NCBI RefSeq assembly: GCF_000725345.1
Contig: NZ_CP008852.1
Location: 4,849,001 to 4,913,000 of the forward strand
Source: Pelosinus sp. UFO1
Lineage (GTDB): Bacteria; Bacillota; Negativicutes; DSM-13327
DNA: 64,000 nucleotides
Direction: 5' to 3'
Shown: piece by piece, positions 43,188 to 52,532 of the stretch
Layout: each line of letters begins with the position of its first letter
Position numbering within the stretch: position 1 is the first letter of the stretch
Notes under the pieces: model-generated
Told to the model about the DNA's origin: nothing
The model's input: the letters and a program-made list of their open reading frames with translations, nothing else
Databases searched by the model: none
Position numbers and translations under genes: made by a program

Positions 43188-44141
43188 ATGACAAAATTTG
43201 AAACAAATTTAACCGAAGTAATTGAGGAATTACAAGTAAAGGATGTAGAGCTAGAAGCAAAAGATGTTGATTTGCAGAATCAAATTGACAGTGAAGTCGT
43301 CGCACGTACTGATGCTGATACCAAGTTGCAGGCTAACATTGATGCTGAAGCTAACGCAAGAAATGTTACAGACAAAGATTTACAAGATCAGATTACTAAA
43401 GAAGTCATTGCCAGAACTGATAGTGAGAAGGCACTTCAAACTAACATTGATGCTGAAGCTAACGCAAGAAATGTTGCAGACAAAGATTTACAAGGTCAGA
43501 TTACTAAAGAGATAGCGGCACGAACCGAAGGAGATAAGGCACTACAGTCCAGTATTGATGCAGAAATAGTAGCACGGGCTGACGCAGATAGTAAATTGCA
43601 AATCGCTATCAATACTGAGGTCGATGCTAGAACTAAGGCGGATCAAGGTTTGCAAGTACAGATTGATGCATTAAATATTGCTGGGACTGTTCAGTATTTT
43701 GCACGACAAACGGCACCAGATGGATGGTTAAAAGCTAACGGTTCAGCGGTTTCAAGAGCACAATATGCTAAGTTATTTGCCGCAATAGGCACTTTGTTTG
43801 GCGCAGGTGATGGTAGCACAACATTTAATTTACCAGATCTTCGAGGTGAGTTTGTGCGTGGATTTGATGATGGGCGCGGAGTGGATGCAGGGAGGACACT
43901 AGGGGGCATGCAGAACAGCCTTTTGGGAACTCACTATCATGCATTATTAAATGCCAATTTAAATGCTGGTGGTATGATAGGGGCGGCTCCAGGGGATGGA
44001 AATGTATATAATGATTCTATTAGTCAAGTGGTTACTAAAACTTCAGGCGATCCTGTGATAATTTGGGCAAATACCAGCCCAACTGGTGGCGCTGAAACCC
44101 GTCCCCGCAACATAGCTTTACTAGCTTGTATTAAATATTAA
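43188..44141 (+). CDS. Coiled-coil/tail-collar domain protein
   Basis: A 317-residue fibre-like protein. Residues 1-155 consist of heptad-like repeats of about 22 residues (DLQDQITKEVIARTDSEKAL and near copies), a trimeric coiled-coil type stalk. The C-terminal about 150 residues are a phage tail-collar domain: FARQTAPDGWLKANG, FNLPDLRGEFVRGFDDGRG. There is no signal peptide and no phage gene nearby, so it may be a chromosomal tail-fibre-like or spore/surface-appendage protein. Strong AAAGGAG site. It shares its leader with the C1q-like gene at 58265. A terminator follows. Confidence 0.85.
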   Translation: MTKFETNLTEVIEELQVKDVELEAKDVDLQNQIDSEVVARTDADTKLQANIDAEANARNVTDKDLQDQITKEVIARTDSEKALQTNIDAEANARNVADKDLQGQITKEIAARTEGDKALQSSIDAEIVARADADSKLQIAINTEVDARTKADQGLQVQIDALNIAGTVQYFARQTAPDGWLKANGSAVSRAQYAKLFAAIGTLFGAGDGSTTFNLPDLRGEFVRGFDDGRGVDAGRTLGGMQNSLLGTHYHALLNANLNAGGMIGAAPGDGNVYNDSISQVVTKTSGDPVIIWANTSPTGGAETRPRNIALLACIKY

Positions 44142-44160
44142 TAGTAAGAATGTGACTGGT

Positions 44161-44196
44161 CGCCTTACCTTTCGGGGTGAGGCGGCTTTTTATTTT
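44161..44196 (+). terminator. Terminator of tail-collar gene
   Basis: CGCCTTACC pairs with GGTGAGGCG around a TTTCG loop and is followed by CTTTTTATTTTTATTT. Confidence 0.8.
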
Positions 44197-44240
44197 TATT
44201 TAATTAGGAATTGTGTATCATAGTTGTAATATTTTACCGT

Positions 44241-44410
44241 TATGAGTGGGACACGGGGACAGGTTGTTTGTCCCGAGAGATGGAAGAGGCAATATAATAA
44301 TGAAGATAATCTTAAACTACGATTCTTATTGGGGTTAAGAAACTGCTAATTGATAAGAAACCTGAAACAGAATATTGCTTTGGTAAAATAATGCATATAA
44401 TGTAAAAGTA
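44241..44410 (+). repeat. Duplicated intergenic unit, copy 2
   Basis: Second copy of 34597-34770, followed by the left part of an H1 element (CTTTGGTAAAATAATGCATA, TATAATG) whose hairpin is missing; an H2 element takes its place at 44417. Confidence 0.65.
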
Positions 44411-44416
44411 TGAGTA

Positions 44417-44488
44417 TGTCACAGGGACGGGGTTGTCGACAATGCAATCGGTTGAAGGTTAGTGTCAATAACTCCGTCCCCTTGGCAT
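44417..44488 (+). repeat. REP-like hairpin repeat H2
   Basis: GTCACAGGGACGGGGTTGTC and TGTCAATAACTCCGTCCCC arms around the common GACAATGCAATCGGTTGAAG centre. Confidence 0.75.
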
Positions 44489-44502
44489 CTTCTATAAAAA
44501 TA

Positions 44503-44578
44503 TATATGCAATTCCTAATTGGAATTTTAATGATAGCATGCCTTCCGTTACTGGCGGCTCTTTTATTTGGTAACTATT
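44503..44578 (+). repeat. Duplicated short block, copy 2
   Basis: Near-copy of 41715-41795; reads as a 24-codon hydrophobic peptide with no ribosome site. Probably a gene fragment moved with the repeats. Confidence 0.45.
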
Positions 44579-44600
44579 AAATTTTGTCTTACATGAACGG

Positions 44601-44760
44601 ATACTTATTGGTGGAAGAGAACCATATGAAGTAGCATCGTGGCCAAGGTTAAAACGCAATGATGTAAATAGGCGACTAAAAGAAGACTGGACTATCGATA
44701 CGTCAAATTGAGCGAGCAACAGGAATATCGCGAGGTATAATAGCAAAAGGGTGACAAAAA
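44601..44760 (+). pseudogene. 3' remnant of REP-associated tyrosine transposase
   Basis: The end of this stretch reads LSIRQIERATGISRGIIAKG and stop, the helix-turn-helix tail typical of RAYT (Y1/IS200-like REP transposases). Upstream codons in another frame read ASWPRLKRNDVNRRLKEDW, also RAYT-like, so one extra base has shifted the frame. The catalytic part with HUH and Tyr is absent. An H3 repeat begins at the stop codon (GTGACAAAAAGGAACGTCCC), the usual REP position. Confidence 0.65.
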
Positions 44761-44954
44761 GGAACGTCCCTTCTGTCACTTCTTGCCATATTACCCTTGG
44801 CATCTTATAGCTTTAAAGGATATTGGAAGAGTAATCAGAAATAATAGTAGAGAAGTTTTACATATCATATCGGAGGGTAAAATGTCCCGTGTCCCTTACA
44901 ATCTCGGAGCGAAAACAGATGATGCTGGAGCGTAAAAAGAAAGAGGGGGGTCAA

Positions 44955-46232
44955 ATGAATAACGTAAGTAACGGAGTACTATTTTCAGATGGACTATCAC
45001 AAGAAATAAAAGAGTGTTTTTATTATGTAGATAATGATCCAATTTTGGGTGAACGGCTTTTCTTTGCGAATGCTGGAGGATCATTTAGACTCAAAAAAGC
45101 AGTAGATACATTTGCACGAATAGATTCTATTCCAGATTATCCAGGGCTCATTCATGAGAGGGCACGTTATTTAGAAAAAGTACAAGAAGATGGACTTAAC
45201 GATATCAGAATTATATTAAATGCAAAAGCTGGCAGTATCTTAACAACACTTACAGCTTCACAGGCTATGTTCGATATGGTGAGGGCAATTGCTGAAAATG
45301 TCAGTGGGACAAATATGGTAACATCAATACTCGAACATCCTTCGGCATATGATTCCATGGAGTATTATGCTGAAAAATTGAAAAAGGAATTTAGAGTAGC
45401 AAAAAGCAATCCTGTTACGGGCGGCGTGGATGTTGATGAACTTATTAAACTGGTAGATAAAGATACATGCCTCTTAAGTGTAATGTATGCATCTAACATT
45501 TCAGGTGCAATTTTCGACATTGAAACTATCGTAAAAAAAGCTCGCGCTATCAAACCCGATTTATATATTATTGTAGATGCAGTACAACATACTCCTCATA
45601 GTGTAATCGACCTTCAAAAGATTCCTGTGGATGGTATTAATTTTGCTCCCTATAAATTTTTCGGGTGTAGGGGTTTGGGGATTGCTTGGTTATCTGAACG
45701 TGCCGCCGTGCTTCCACATCATAAGATGACTGCTAAAGGAGCAAATGTATGGGATCTTGGAAGTCCTGCAATATCACAATTTGCTGTAGTTACTGAAATT
45801 GTCAATTATGTGTGCTGGATCGGCGGGAAATTTATTAATAGTAATGACAGACGTGAACTATTTGCATATGGCATGGAAAGGATTGCATTACACGAAAGAG
45901 CTTTAATGGCTAGAATGCTTAATGGTACCGATGAAATCCCTGGACTTCGTAATATTAAAGGAGTTAAAGTATTCTTAGACTATGAAGACCTTACCAAAAG
46001 AGATTTCATAATTGCAATGGGATTTGATCATCTGGGATATGAGCAAGCAGTTCAAGAGTACGATAAAAAAGGAGTCATTGTATATGAAAGATTGACTTCT
46101 AGCCCCTATTCAAAGAGGATGCTTGATTCATTCAAATTAGATGGTGCCCTTAGAATTGCACCGCTGCATTGTCATTCAGTTGCAGATATTGATAAATTCT
46201 TAATAGCAACAATGGAATTGTCTCGATTATAA
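44955..46232 (+). CDS. Class V aminotransferase-like PLP enzyme
   Basis: A 425-residue cysteine-desulfurase-fold PLP enzyme. The start at 44955 follows AGAGGGGGG; a longer frame begins inside a repeat. The motif SILEHPSAYDSMEYYAE, the cofactor-binding Asp-His pair region IIVDAVQHTPH and the PLP Lys in NFAPYKFFGCRGLGI are visible. It lacks the flexible Cys loop of NifS/IscS, so a lyase, isopenicillin-epimerase-like or aminotransferase role is as likely as sulfur transfer. No neighbouring partner. H1-type hairpin follows as terminator. Confidence 0.82.
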   Translation: MNNVSNGVLFSDGLSQEIKECFYYVDNDPILGERLFFANAGGSFRLKKAVDTFARIDSIPDYPGLIHERARYLEKVQEDGLNDIRIILNAKAGSILTTLTASQAMFDMVRAIAENVSGTNMVTSILEHPSAYDSMEYYAEKLKKEFRVAKSNPVTGGVDVDELIKLVDKDTCLLSVMYASNISGAIFDIETIVKKARAIKPDLYIIVDAVQHTPHSVIDLQKIPVDGINFAPYKFFGCRGLGIAWLSERAAVLPHHKMTAKGANVWDLGSPAISQFAVVTEIVNYVCWIGGKFINSNDRRELFAYGMERIALHERALMARMLNGTDEIPGLRNIKGVKVFLDYEDLTKRDFIIAMGFDHLGYEQAVQEYDKKGVIVYERLTSSPYSKRMLDSFKLDGALRIAPLHCHSVADIDKFLIATMELSRL

Positions 46233-46235
46233 TAT

Positions 46236-46276
46236 AAAAAAGAAGCTGCTCATAATCTTATGGGCAGCTTCTCTTT
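46236..46276 (+). repeat. Short H1-type hairpin
   Basis: AGAAGCTGCTCATAA pairs with TTATGGGCAGCTTCT with a tiny loop and is followed by CTTT. A to G and T to C changes on opposite arms (GCTGC/GCAGC against GCTAC/GTAGC) keep the stem paired. It works as terminator between convergent genes. Confidence 0.7.
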
Positions 46277-46301
46277 ACAGTTGACACAGTTAAGCTCCCT
46301 T

Positions 46302-47216
46302 TTACTGATTCACAACTTTTTTAGTGTTAAAATAATTTGTGCCAATAACACCGATAAGGATAAGCGAGCCGCCAATGAGGTGAAAGTATTGTAATTTTTC
46401 ATGCAAAACAAGGACGCCGGCAATAATGGTAATCAGCGTAGCTAAATTACTAAATACGCTCATTTTTGAAGCTTCTAGTTTGGACAAGGCATAATTGGAT
46501 AAAAAAGAAGTACCAAGCGAGGAGAGTATGCCTAAATAGAAAATGGAGAGTAAGAATTCTTGGTTACCAAAAGGGGCAAAAAAGTAACTAAGAGTATGGT
46601 CTATGTTATGCTGGATGATCGCGATAATATTAAAAGTAATAAAACCGATCATTGTCATGATATAGGTTAACTTATAGAGTGCATATCGTTTAGTCAAATT
46701 CCTAGCCAAAACATTATAACAAGCTGCAGACAAGGCGGATAAGAGAATAAGAAGGGCTCCTTGTAGATTCGCTACTTCCAGACCAGAGCTTTTCATAAAA
46801 AAAATATAAATGACTCCCATGACGGATAATAAAATGGATATTTTTTGCTGGGTGGTTGGATATTCATTTAAAAAGTGTCCTGCGAGAAATACTGTGAATA
46901 ACGGAATTACAGCTTGTATAATCCCGGCTTCGGATGAAGAGATGTATACCAAACCAAAGGCTTGAAAAGTAAAAAACAATGTTGGATACAGTATCGCCAA
47001 CGGGAGTATAGCTATTAAATCCTTGTAGTTCATATTTAATTGAGCTTTTTTAGCGAGAAAAGGAATAGAGGCAATCAAAAAAGAAATGGTAAAGCGGTGG
47101 GCCAAGGTATCCATGGGACTGGCTATGGCTAATGCTAATTTTGTGAACATAAAAGAAAAACCAATAATTAAGCTATAGACAAAAGCCGCTAGATAGGCTT
47201 TTTCACTTTGCAACAT
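46302..47216 (-). CDS. EamA/DMT-family transporter
   Basis: A 304-residue inner-membrane protein with ten hydrophobic spans in two EamA repeats, the drug/metabolite exporter type. ATG 47216 is chosen because GGAGGATATTTATC precedes it; the longer frame runs into the opposite regulatory gene remnant. Family members export amino acids or other metabolites. A decayed MocR/GntR-type regulator lies divergently upstream, the usual partner of such exporters. Confidence 0.88.
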   Translation of the reverse strand: MLQSEKAYLAAFVYSLIIGFSFMFTKLALAIASPMDTLAHRFTISFLIASIPFLAKKAQLNMNYKDLIAILPLAILYPTLFFTFQAFGLVYISSSEAGIIQAVIPLFTVFLAGHFLNEYPTTQQKISILLSVMGVIYIFFMKSSGLEVANLQGALLILLSALSAACYNVLARNLTKRYALYKLTYIMTMIGFITFNIIAIIQHNIDHTLSYFFAPFGNQEFLLSIFYLGILSSLGTSFLSNYALSKLEASKMSVFSNLATLITIIAGVLVLHEKLQYFHLIGGSLILIGVIGTNYFNTKKVVNQ

Positions 47217-47249
47217 GATAAATATCCTCCGATTTTCATAATTCTTATT

Positions 47250-47445
47250 TGAGTTTATGGTAATCGAATTAGAGCGAATGTACAATAGTAATAAAAGCAG
47301 ATTGTATGATTCAAACCACTCAATACGAAGCGGGAGCAAAACTACCTTCTATTCGTGGCTGTCCGAACAATATCAATGCAGTATAAATACAGTGATTAAA
47401 GAATTTCTACTAACGTCATTTGTATTTGAAATGACAGATACTTAT
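47250..47445 (+). pseudogene. Remnant of GntR/MocR-type regulator
   Basis: In one frame the sequence reads YEAGAKLPSIR, in another LSEQYQCSINTVIKEF; joined by a frameshift they reproduce the winged-helix core of GntR proteins (xGxKLPSxRxLSxxxxxSxNTVxxA). The rest of the gene is missing, and sequence after about 47450 is unrelated. It is divergent from the EamA gene, which was probably its target. Confidence 0.6.
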
Positions 47446-47534
47446 AATAGCCTACGATTATCTAAATTCGTTGTGTAATCCTTACTCAACGGGGCAGAAG
47501 AAACAATATCTGAATGATAAAAGGAGGAAGAGTT

Positions 47535-48104
47535 ATGTCAAATAACGTAAAACAGAGAAGAATAATTTTAGATTTAGCAGTTACTTTAGATGGTTTTATT
47601 GAAGGGAAAAATGGAGAAGTTGATTGGTGCATTATGGACCCTGATATGGGGTTCACTAATTTCTTGAATCAAATTGATGCTATTTTATATGGTAGAAAAA
47701 GCTACGATCTATGGGGACAATATATTCCAAAAACTAAAGACTCTGATACCGAAAAAGAAATTTGGAAATTGGTTCATAGTAAAGAGAAATATGTATTTTC
47801 CAGAACACAAATAGAGACTGATAATCAAGCAATATTTATAAATGAAAATATTCTTGAAGAAGTAAATAAATTGAAGAATAAGCCTGGTAAAGACATCTGG
47901 CTATATGGCGGAGCAAGTCTCATTACAACTTTTATAAATTTAGGGCTTGTTGATGAATTTAGATTATCGATTCACCCTGTTATTTTGGGAGAAGGAAAAC
48001 CGATGTTTATTGATATAAAACAGAGGTTGAATTTAAAAATGGTTAATACAAGAACGTTCTCTTCTGGCGTTGTGCAACTAATCTATCATTGGAATGGTAA
48101 TTAA
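47535..48104 (+). CDS. RibD/dihydrofolate reductase-fold protein
   Basis: A 189-residue protein of the RibD C-terminal/DHFR-like family (as in B. subtilis YyaP/YwjB relatives). Seen: LDLAVTLDGFIEGKNGEVDW at the N-terminus, AILYGRKSYDLWGQY, and KDIWLYGGASLITTFINLGL with the NADPH-binding Gly-Gly, then SIHPVILGEGKPMF. Start has AAAGGAGG 9 nt upstream. Substrate unknown; probably an NADPH-dependent reductase. Confidence 0.88.
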   Translation: MSNNVKQRRIILDLAVTLDGFIEGKNGEVDWCIMDPDMGFTNFLNQIDAILYGRKSYDLWGQYIPKTKDSDTEKEIWKLVHSKEKYVFSRTQIETDNQAIFINENILEEVNKLKNKPGKDIWLYGGASLITTFINLGLVDEFRLSIHPVILGEGKPMFIDIKQRLNLKMVNTRTFSSGVVQLIYHWNGN

Positions 48105-48215
48105 TAATATCGTTCATTACAATGATAAATTGTAATGAATATCATAAGGTAATACTCGATAGTAGCTGTCACTTATTCTACTAATGGATAGAGTTATTGC
48201 AATAAGAATGGGAAA

Positions 48216-48420
48216 CCCTTATATAATGGGTTTCCCTTAATATTATAAAATTATCAACATTAAATTTTAACAGAGCCTATATTTTAAGGCGTAAATTAAT
48301 TTCGGGAAGCAAGAGAACCGTCCCCTTGCTTCTGATTGATACGTCAAATTGAGCGAGCAACAGGAATATTGCGAGGTGTAATAGCAAAAGTGTGACAAAA
48401 AGGAACGTCCCTACTGTCAT
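48216..48420 (+). repeat. 205-bp intergenic duplication, copy 1
   Basis: Starts TATAATGGGTTTCCCTTAAT and runs through CATTAAATTTTAACAGAGCC, a GCAAGAGAACCGTCCCCTTGC mini-hairpin and a RAYT 3' tail to an H3 repeat. It is nearly identical to 60125-60330. Confidence 0.8.
48336..48395 (+). pseudogene. RAYT 3' tail fragment
   Basis: Reads LIRQIERATGILRGVIAKV then stop, the C-terminal helix-turn-helix of a REP-associated transposase. The H3 repeat GGAACGTCCC follows at once. Confidence 0.6.
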
Positions 48421-48594
48421 CCCACTCCCGACTCACTCGACTCCTTATAATAGCTTCAATAACTTTTTTCGTTGTTTTCTCCATTCAGGGGCAATTTCTC
48501 TTTGTGCCATATTAAAACCTCCAAGTTGATGTCTCTATTTACACCATCTTGGAGGTTTACAGAGTTTTTGGGATAGTCTCAGCGTATTTCTAAT
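48421..48594. other. Intergenic stretch with hairpin
   Basis: On the minus strand AACCTCCAAG (about 48549) and CTTGGAGGTT (about 48517) form an inverted repeat just before a 21-codon frame (MAQREIAPEWRKQRKKLLKLL) that looks like the start of a lost, perhaps transposon-related gene. Nothing else is seen. Confidence 0.3.
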
Positions 48595-49614
48595 TTAGTA
48601 TGTAATTGGCAAAAGTTTTCTTTTTTTATAAGCTTCCATGGTTGTGAACGCAATTTGTGTTGACTTAGTTCCATCGTAAACGGTAATTTCTGGCTTGTCT
48701 TTTTGCTGTATACAATGGATAAAGTTTTCCATTTCAATACGATAGGCATCGGCAAATCGTTCAGGAAAACCACTAACACATTCTTTTACGGCTCCATGTT
48801 GATCATAAATCATGCAAAGGTTTTTTTCTGGAACAGGACTAATACGTATAGTTCCTTCTGTCCCAATGATTTCTGTTTCTACATGATATCCATGAGGCGC
48901 CGTTCTCCCCACATGTACAAACGCAATAGCACCATTAGCGCATTTATACATAGCAGCTCCGGTTTCGTCATCACCAACAGCCTTGAATTCTGGATGTTTA
49001 AATGTAGCACCCGCAGCATATACCTCTACTGGATCGGATTCTAAAAACCAGCGGATAAAATCAATATCATGTATAGCCATATCAATAAAAATCCCACCAG
49101 ATTTTGACGCAAACTTAATAGCTCCTTCAACTAAAGCCTCTGGATCAATACCGGTTGCTTTCAACATGTAAGGCTTACCAATAGCTCCTTGTTTAATTTT
49201 TTCTTTTGCATGAGAATAAGATGGATCAAATCTTCTCATGAATCCTAAAAAGAAAGTAAGTTCTGGATGGCGTTCAACTGCCTTTTCTGCTATTTTACAT
49301 TCTTCTATCGTTACGCCTAGCGGTTTATCAGTAAAGACATGCTTTCCCGCATCAAGAGCAGCAGCAATCTGCCAACAATGTTGATCGCTCGTCGTCACAA
49401 TAACTACCGCTTCAATATCAGCATCTTTTAGCATCTCGTGAAAATCCAGATAGACTTTCTCTAGACCAAGCTCTTTTTTCGCATATTCCAATTCGCTAGG
49501 AACAATAGAACAAGCGGCTGTAAGTTCAGCATTAGCAATTTTAAAGGAAAGATTTTTCGCATGCTCTTTTCCTAATCTGCCCAACCCCGCTATGCCAACT
49601 TTAATTTTTTCCAT
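48595..49614 (-). CDS. Gfo/Idh/MocA-family dehydrogenase (inositol-type)
   Basis: A 339-residue NAD-dependent sugar/inositol dehydrogenase. N-terminal GIAGLGRLGKEHAKNLS binds NAD; the DKPLG motif (usually EKPL) and the catalytic region IFIDMAIHDIDFIRWF fit inositol 2-dehydrogenases (IolG/IolX type). Its ATG overlaps the stop of the sugar-transporter gene by one base, so the two are co-translated and probably handle the same cyclitol or sugar. An AraC-type regulator lies upstream. Confidence 0.88.
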   Translation of the reverse strand: MEKIKVGIAGLGRLGKEHAKNLSFKIANAELTAACSIVPSELEYAKKELGLEKVYLDFHEMLKDADIEAVVIVTTSDQHCWQIAAALDAGKHVFTDKPLGVTIEECKIAEKAVERHPELTFFLGFMRRFDPSYSHAKEKIKQGAIGKPYMLKATGIDPEALVEGAIKFASKSGGIFIDMAIHDIDFIRWFLESDPVEVYAAGATFKHPEFKAVGDDETGAAMYKCANGAIAFVHVGRTAPHGYHVETEIIGTEGTIRISPVPEKNLCMIYDQHGAVKECVSGFPERFADAYRIEMENFIHCIQQKDKPEITVYDGTKSTQIAFTTMEAYKKRKLLPITY

Positions 49615-51038
49615 TATAAAGTATCCTCCGTTTTATGCTCTATTTTAAATGTTTTTTTACCATAGTGATGCATGAAAAATTCCTCCAACTGTTCCAAAGA
49701 CTGTCCTTTGGTTTCCGGTAGACATTTGACGACAAACCATATAGACAGTACACTCATTAAAGAAAACGTAAAAAATGTATTAGCTAGACCTACATGCTCA
49801 AGCAATATAGGGAATGTTAAGCCTACACAAAAATTGGCAATCCATAATACACAAACGGCAATCCCCATTCCCAGTCCCCGAAGTCTTAAAGGAAATATTT
49901 CAGAAATAATTAACCAATTTACCGGTCCAATTAAACCTTGGAAAAAAGCAAGATAAACAATAATCAGTGACAAAATTATAAAGGGGAAATAACTAGCATT
50001 ATGTAAAACATTTGAAGCCACTCCGATGAGAAAAAGCGTCACTGTAACTCCTATTAACCCGGTAATAATCATTGGACGCCGTCCAATTCGATCCATCATA
50101 CAGATTCCGCAGTACATAGCAATTAATGAAATAAGCCCATTGGCTATATTGCCAATTAGTGCCGCTTCTGTACTAAGTCCACAATTTTTAAGAATTTCTG
50201 TTCCATAATACATAATAGAATTTATTCCCGTAAACTGATTGATCAATGCCATACCAACACCCAACAATATCAAATATCTAACCCAGGGTATGCCTAAATC
50301 TCTAACTGTCATTTGTTGAACAGCGGCTCCTCTTTCTATACTCTTTTTTATTTCATTGACTTCATCTTCGGCTTCCTTTGGTAACCGAATTTTTTCTAAA
50401 ATTTCAGTCCCTTCCTGTACTCGATTTTTACTAATAAGCCATCTTGGACTTTCCGGCATCTTAAGCATTCCTATTCCCAGAATAACCGCTGGAACAGCAG
50501 CTAGAGAAAGCATATAGCGCCAAACCCCGTCATTCTCACCCCAAGTAATGCCAATAATGGCATTACAAGTAAAAGCAAGAAGCTGTCCAAATACAATCAT
50601 TAACTCATTTTTTGTCACAATTTTGCCTCGCCGATTGAAAGGAGATATTTCGGCTAAATAGGTTGGAACATTTACCGAAGCACCACCTACCGCCAAGCCA
50701 AGCACAAATCTGGAAATAACCATAGCTGGTACATTCGGAGATAGTGCGCAAGAAATAGTTGTAACAAAAAACAGTAAGGAAAGCATAATTAATGTTTTTT
50801 GTCTACCATATATGTCCGTAATTCTTCCAATAGCTATTGCTCCCACTGCAGCGCCTAATTGCAAAATAGCCACAACCAATCCCTGCGTAAATGAATTTAA
50901 ATTCAACTGATTCGGCATTGACATATAAGGCAATGCTCCATTGACTACACCTGTATCATAACCAAATAGTAAGCCACCAAATGTAGAAATAAAAATGATT
51001 ATCGATAAATTTTTACTTGGATTTTTATTTTGCATCAT
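49614..51038 (-). CDS. MFS sugar/inositol symporter
   Basis: A 474-residue sugar-porter-family transporter with 12 spans. GRITDIYGRQK (loop 2-3), PESPRWLISKNR after TM6, and PETKGQSLEQLEEFF at the C-terminus are the family signatures. QFTGINSIMYYGTEI in TM7 is typical for IolT/XylE-like proteins. It precedes and overlaps the inositol-type dehydrogenase, suggesting H+-coupled uptake of inositol. Confidence 0.92.
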   Translation of the reverse strand: MMQNKNPSKNLSIIIFISTFGGLLFGYDTGVVNGALPYMSMPNQLNLNSFTQGLVVAILQLGAAVGAIAIGRITDIYGRQKTLIMLSLLFFVTTISCALSPNVPAMVISRFVLGLAVGGASVNVPTYLAEISPFNRRGKIVTKNELMIVFGQLLAFTCNAIIGITWGENDGVWRYMLSLAAVPAVILGIGMLKMPESPRWLISKNRVQEGTEILEKIRLPKEAEDEVNEIKKSIERGAAVQQMTVRDLGIPWVRYLILLGVGMALINQFTGINSIMYYGTEILKNCGLSTEAALIGNIANGLISLIAMYCGICMMDRIGRRPMIITGLIGVTVTLFLIGVASNVLHNASYFPFIILSLIIVYLAFFQGLIGPVNWLIISEIFPLRLRGLGMGIAVCVLWIANFCVGLTFPILLEHVGLANTFFTFSLMSVLSIWFVVKCLPETKGQSLEQLEEFFMHHYGKKTFKIEHKTEDTL

Positions 51039-51187
51039 TTTCCTCCGTTTAAGTTATTCACCATTTAAATTAACAGAACGTTCTATAAATTAATAATAAT
51101 CAAAATACACTCAATTGTCATTGCGTTAACTTGCTCAAAAGTTTACACGATTTGCTCAAATAAGAACCGAAAATACCCAAAAAATAA

Positions 51188-51234
51188 CAGGAATGTTTCT
51201 ATAGATGATAAGTTTATCTATAAAAACATTCCTG
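51188..51234 (-). terminator. Terminator of araC-type gene
   Basis: CAGGAATGTTT and AAACATTCCTG with further TATAGAT/ATCTATA pairing form a long stem; on the minus strand TTATTTTTTGG follows. It lies 13 bases after the stop of the regulator. Confidence 0.7.
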
Positions 51235-51246
51235 CTATTTACAAAT

Positions 51247-52101
51247 TTATGAATTGAGAAAAATGCTGCGAAATTTACTAGGCGTCAGATTTGTCGCTTT
51301 CTTAAATGCACGAATAAAGTAGGATGAACTTTGAAAGCCGCTTTTTTTTGCTATATCCTCAATGCTATCGGAAGTTTCGCATAAAAGTTTTTTGGCATAA
51401 ATTAACCGCATATTTAACAAATACAAATGCGGTGATGTAAGCATTACTTTTTTGAATAGCCTTGTAAAATAAAACAGACTAAAATTAACATGCTCTGCAA
51501 TGTCAGTAATCATGATCTGTTGATGAAAATTTTCTTGCATAAAATGGATTGCCTCGTTTATCACCATTATATTTTCACGCGAAGAGATAGTTGAGACTAG
51601 CGGAGGAGTTGCTGCCTCACATAAAATATTATAAATATTTTGCGAAAAAAAGATTTCATTTTCATCTTCAATTTTTATTGCCATTATGATCTTGTCTACA
51701 TATCGATCTATTTTGAACGCTTTTCGACTTAAAAAATGTCCATTACCATTTAGTTTATAAATATATTCTAAGATTGGTTTTATAGCATTGCCATTAAAAT
51801 GAAACCATTTTACCTGTGATGGGATTTCTGCCCAATAATGATTGGGTTCATGACAATCTAAAAGAACAAACTCATTTTCTGTAGCAATAAAATGCTGCCC
51901 GCGCAATTCAAAATGAACTTCTCCTTTTGTGATATACTGCAACATATAGGCATCCATATAGCTTCTTTTCACACGATAAGGAGTATCAAGATTATAGGTT
52001 GCTCCCCATAAAATATAAAAAAGATTATTTTTTGCAAATAAACTAGTAGAGCGAAAATATATCCCGTCTTTCCAAATTACACCTTTTTCCTCTTTTTGCA
52101 T
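51247..52101 (-). CDS. AraC-family transcriptional regulator
   Basis: A 284-residue regulator with an N-terminal cupin-like sugar-sensing domain (about 30-150, VHFELRGQHFIATENEFVLL) and two HTH motifs at the C-terminus (ITDIAEHVNFSLFYFTRLFK and IEDIAKKSGFQSSSYFIRAF). It lies just upstream of the MFS-dehydrogenase pair on the same strand, 208 bases away, and likely activates it in response to the transported sugar. Confidence 0.9.
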   Translation of the reverse strand: MQKEEKGVIWKDGIYFRSTSLFAKNNLFYILWGATYNLDTPYRVKRSYMDAYMLQYITKGEVHFELRGQHFIATENEFVLLDCHEPNHYWAEIPSQVKWFHFNGNAIKPILEYIYKLNGNGHFLSRKAFKIDRYVDKIIMAIKIEDENEIFFSQNIYNILCEAATPPLVSTISSRENIMVINEAIHFMQENFHQQIMITDIAEHVNFSLFYFTRLFKKVMLTSPHLYLLNMRLIYAKKLLCETSDSIEDIAKKSGFQSSSYFIRAFKKATNLTPSKFRSIFLNS

Positions 52102-52449
52102 AGGCTACTCCTCGTCTTTACAATATTTTCCTTAAATATAATTATTATAGGCTTTTTTCATTATTATTTTTTATAGCAAAGACAAAGTTGATCAAAACTT
52201 ACATGACAAATGATGACGAAATAGTCAAAAAAAGTAATTTTGTTAACATGTTACCAAAGAGTGAAGGTAAAATCTAGTTTTATTTAGATTTAAATTTCAA
52301 CTTATAGAATTGCCCGGGAGAAATTAATCGGTTAACAGAGGTTTATAATGCTAGTATCCGCCAAGATTCTGTTATTCAGATATTCTTTATAACTACTATA
52401 TTTATAATCTTCCATTTTTTCTACCATACCTGCTTTAACAGGGTTTTGA
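52102..52449. other. Gene-free stretch
   Basis: About 350 bases upstream of the AraC gene without a supported gene. AT-rich; no clear structure before the H2 repeat at 52450. Confidence 0.4.
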
Positions 52450-52522
52450 TGGTCATAGGGACGGGGTTATCGACAATGCAATCGGTTGAAGGTTAGTGTC
52501 AACAACCCCATCCCCGTGACAC
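52450..52522 (+). repeat. REP-like hairpin repeat H2
   Basis: GGTCATAGGGACGGGGTTAT arm and TGTCAACAACCCCATCCCC arm around the common centre. The paired changes GTTAT and CCCCAT are not fully compensatory. Confidence 0.7.
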
Positions 52523-52532
52523 TTCTAAGGGG

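Noticed and set aside
43188-44141. Tail-collar gene as evidence for a prophage
   Set aside because: No other structural, packaging or integrase gene lies nearby; a stand-alone fibre-like gene does not support a prophage.
44492-44803. Minus-strand frame of 103 codons
   Set aside because: It is antisense to the RAYT remnant and repeats.
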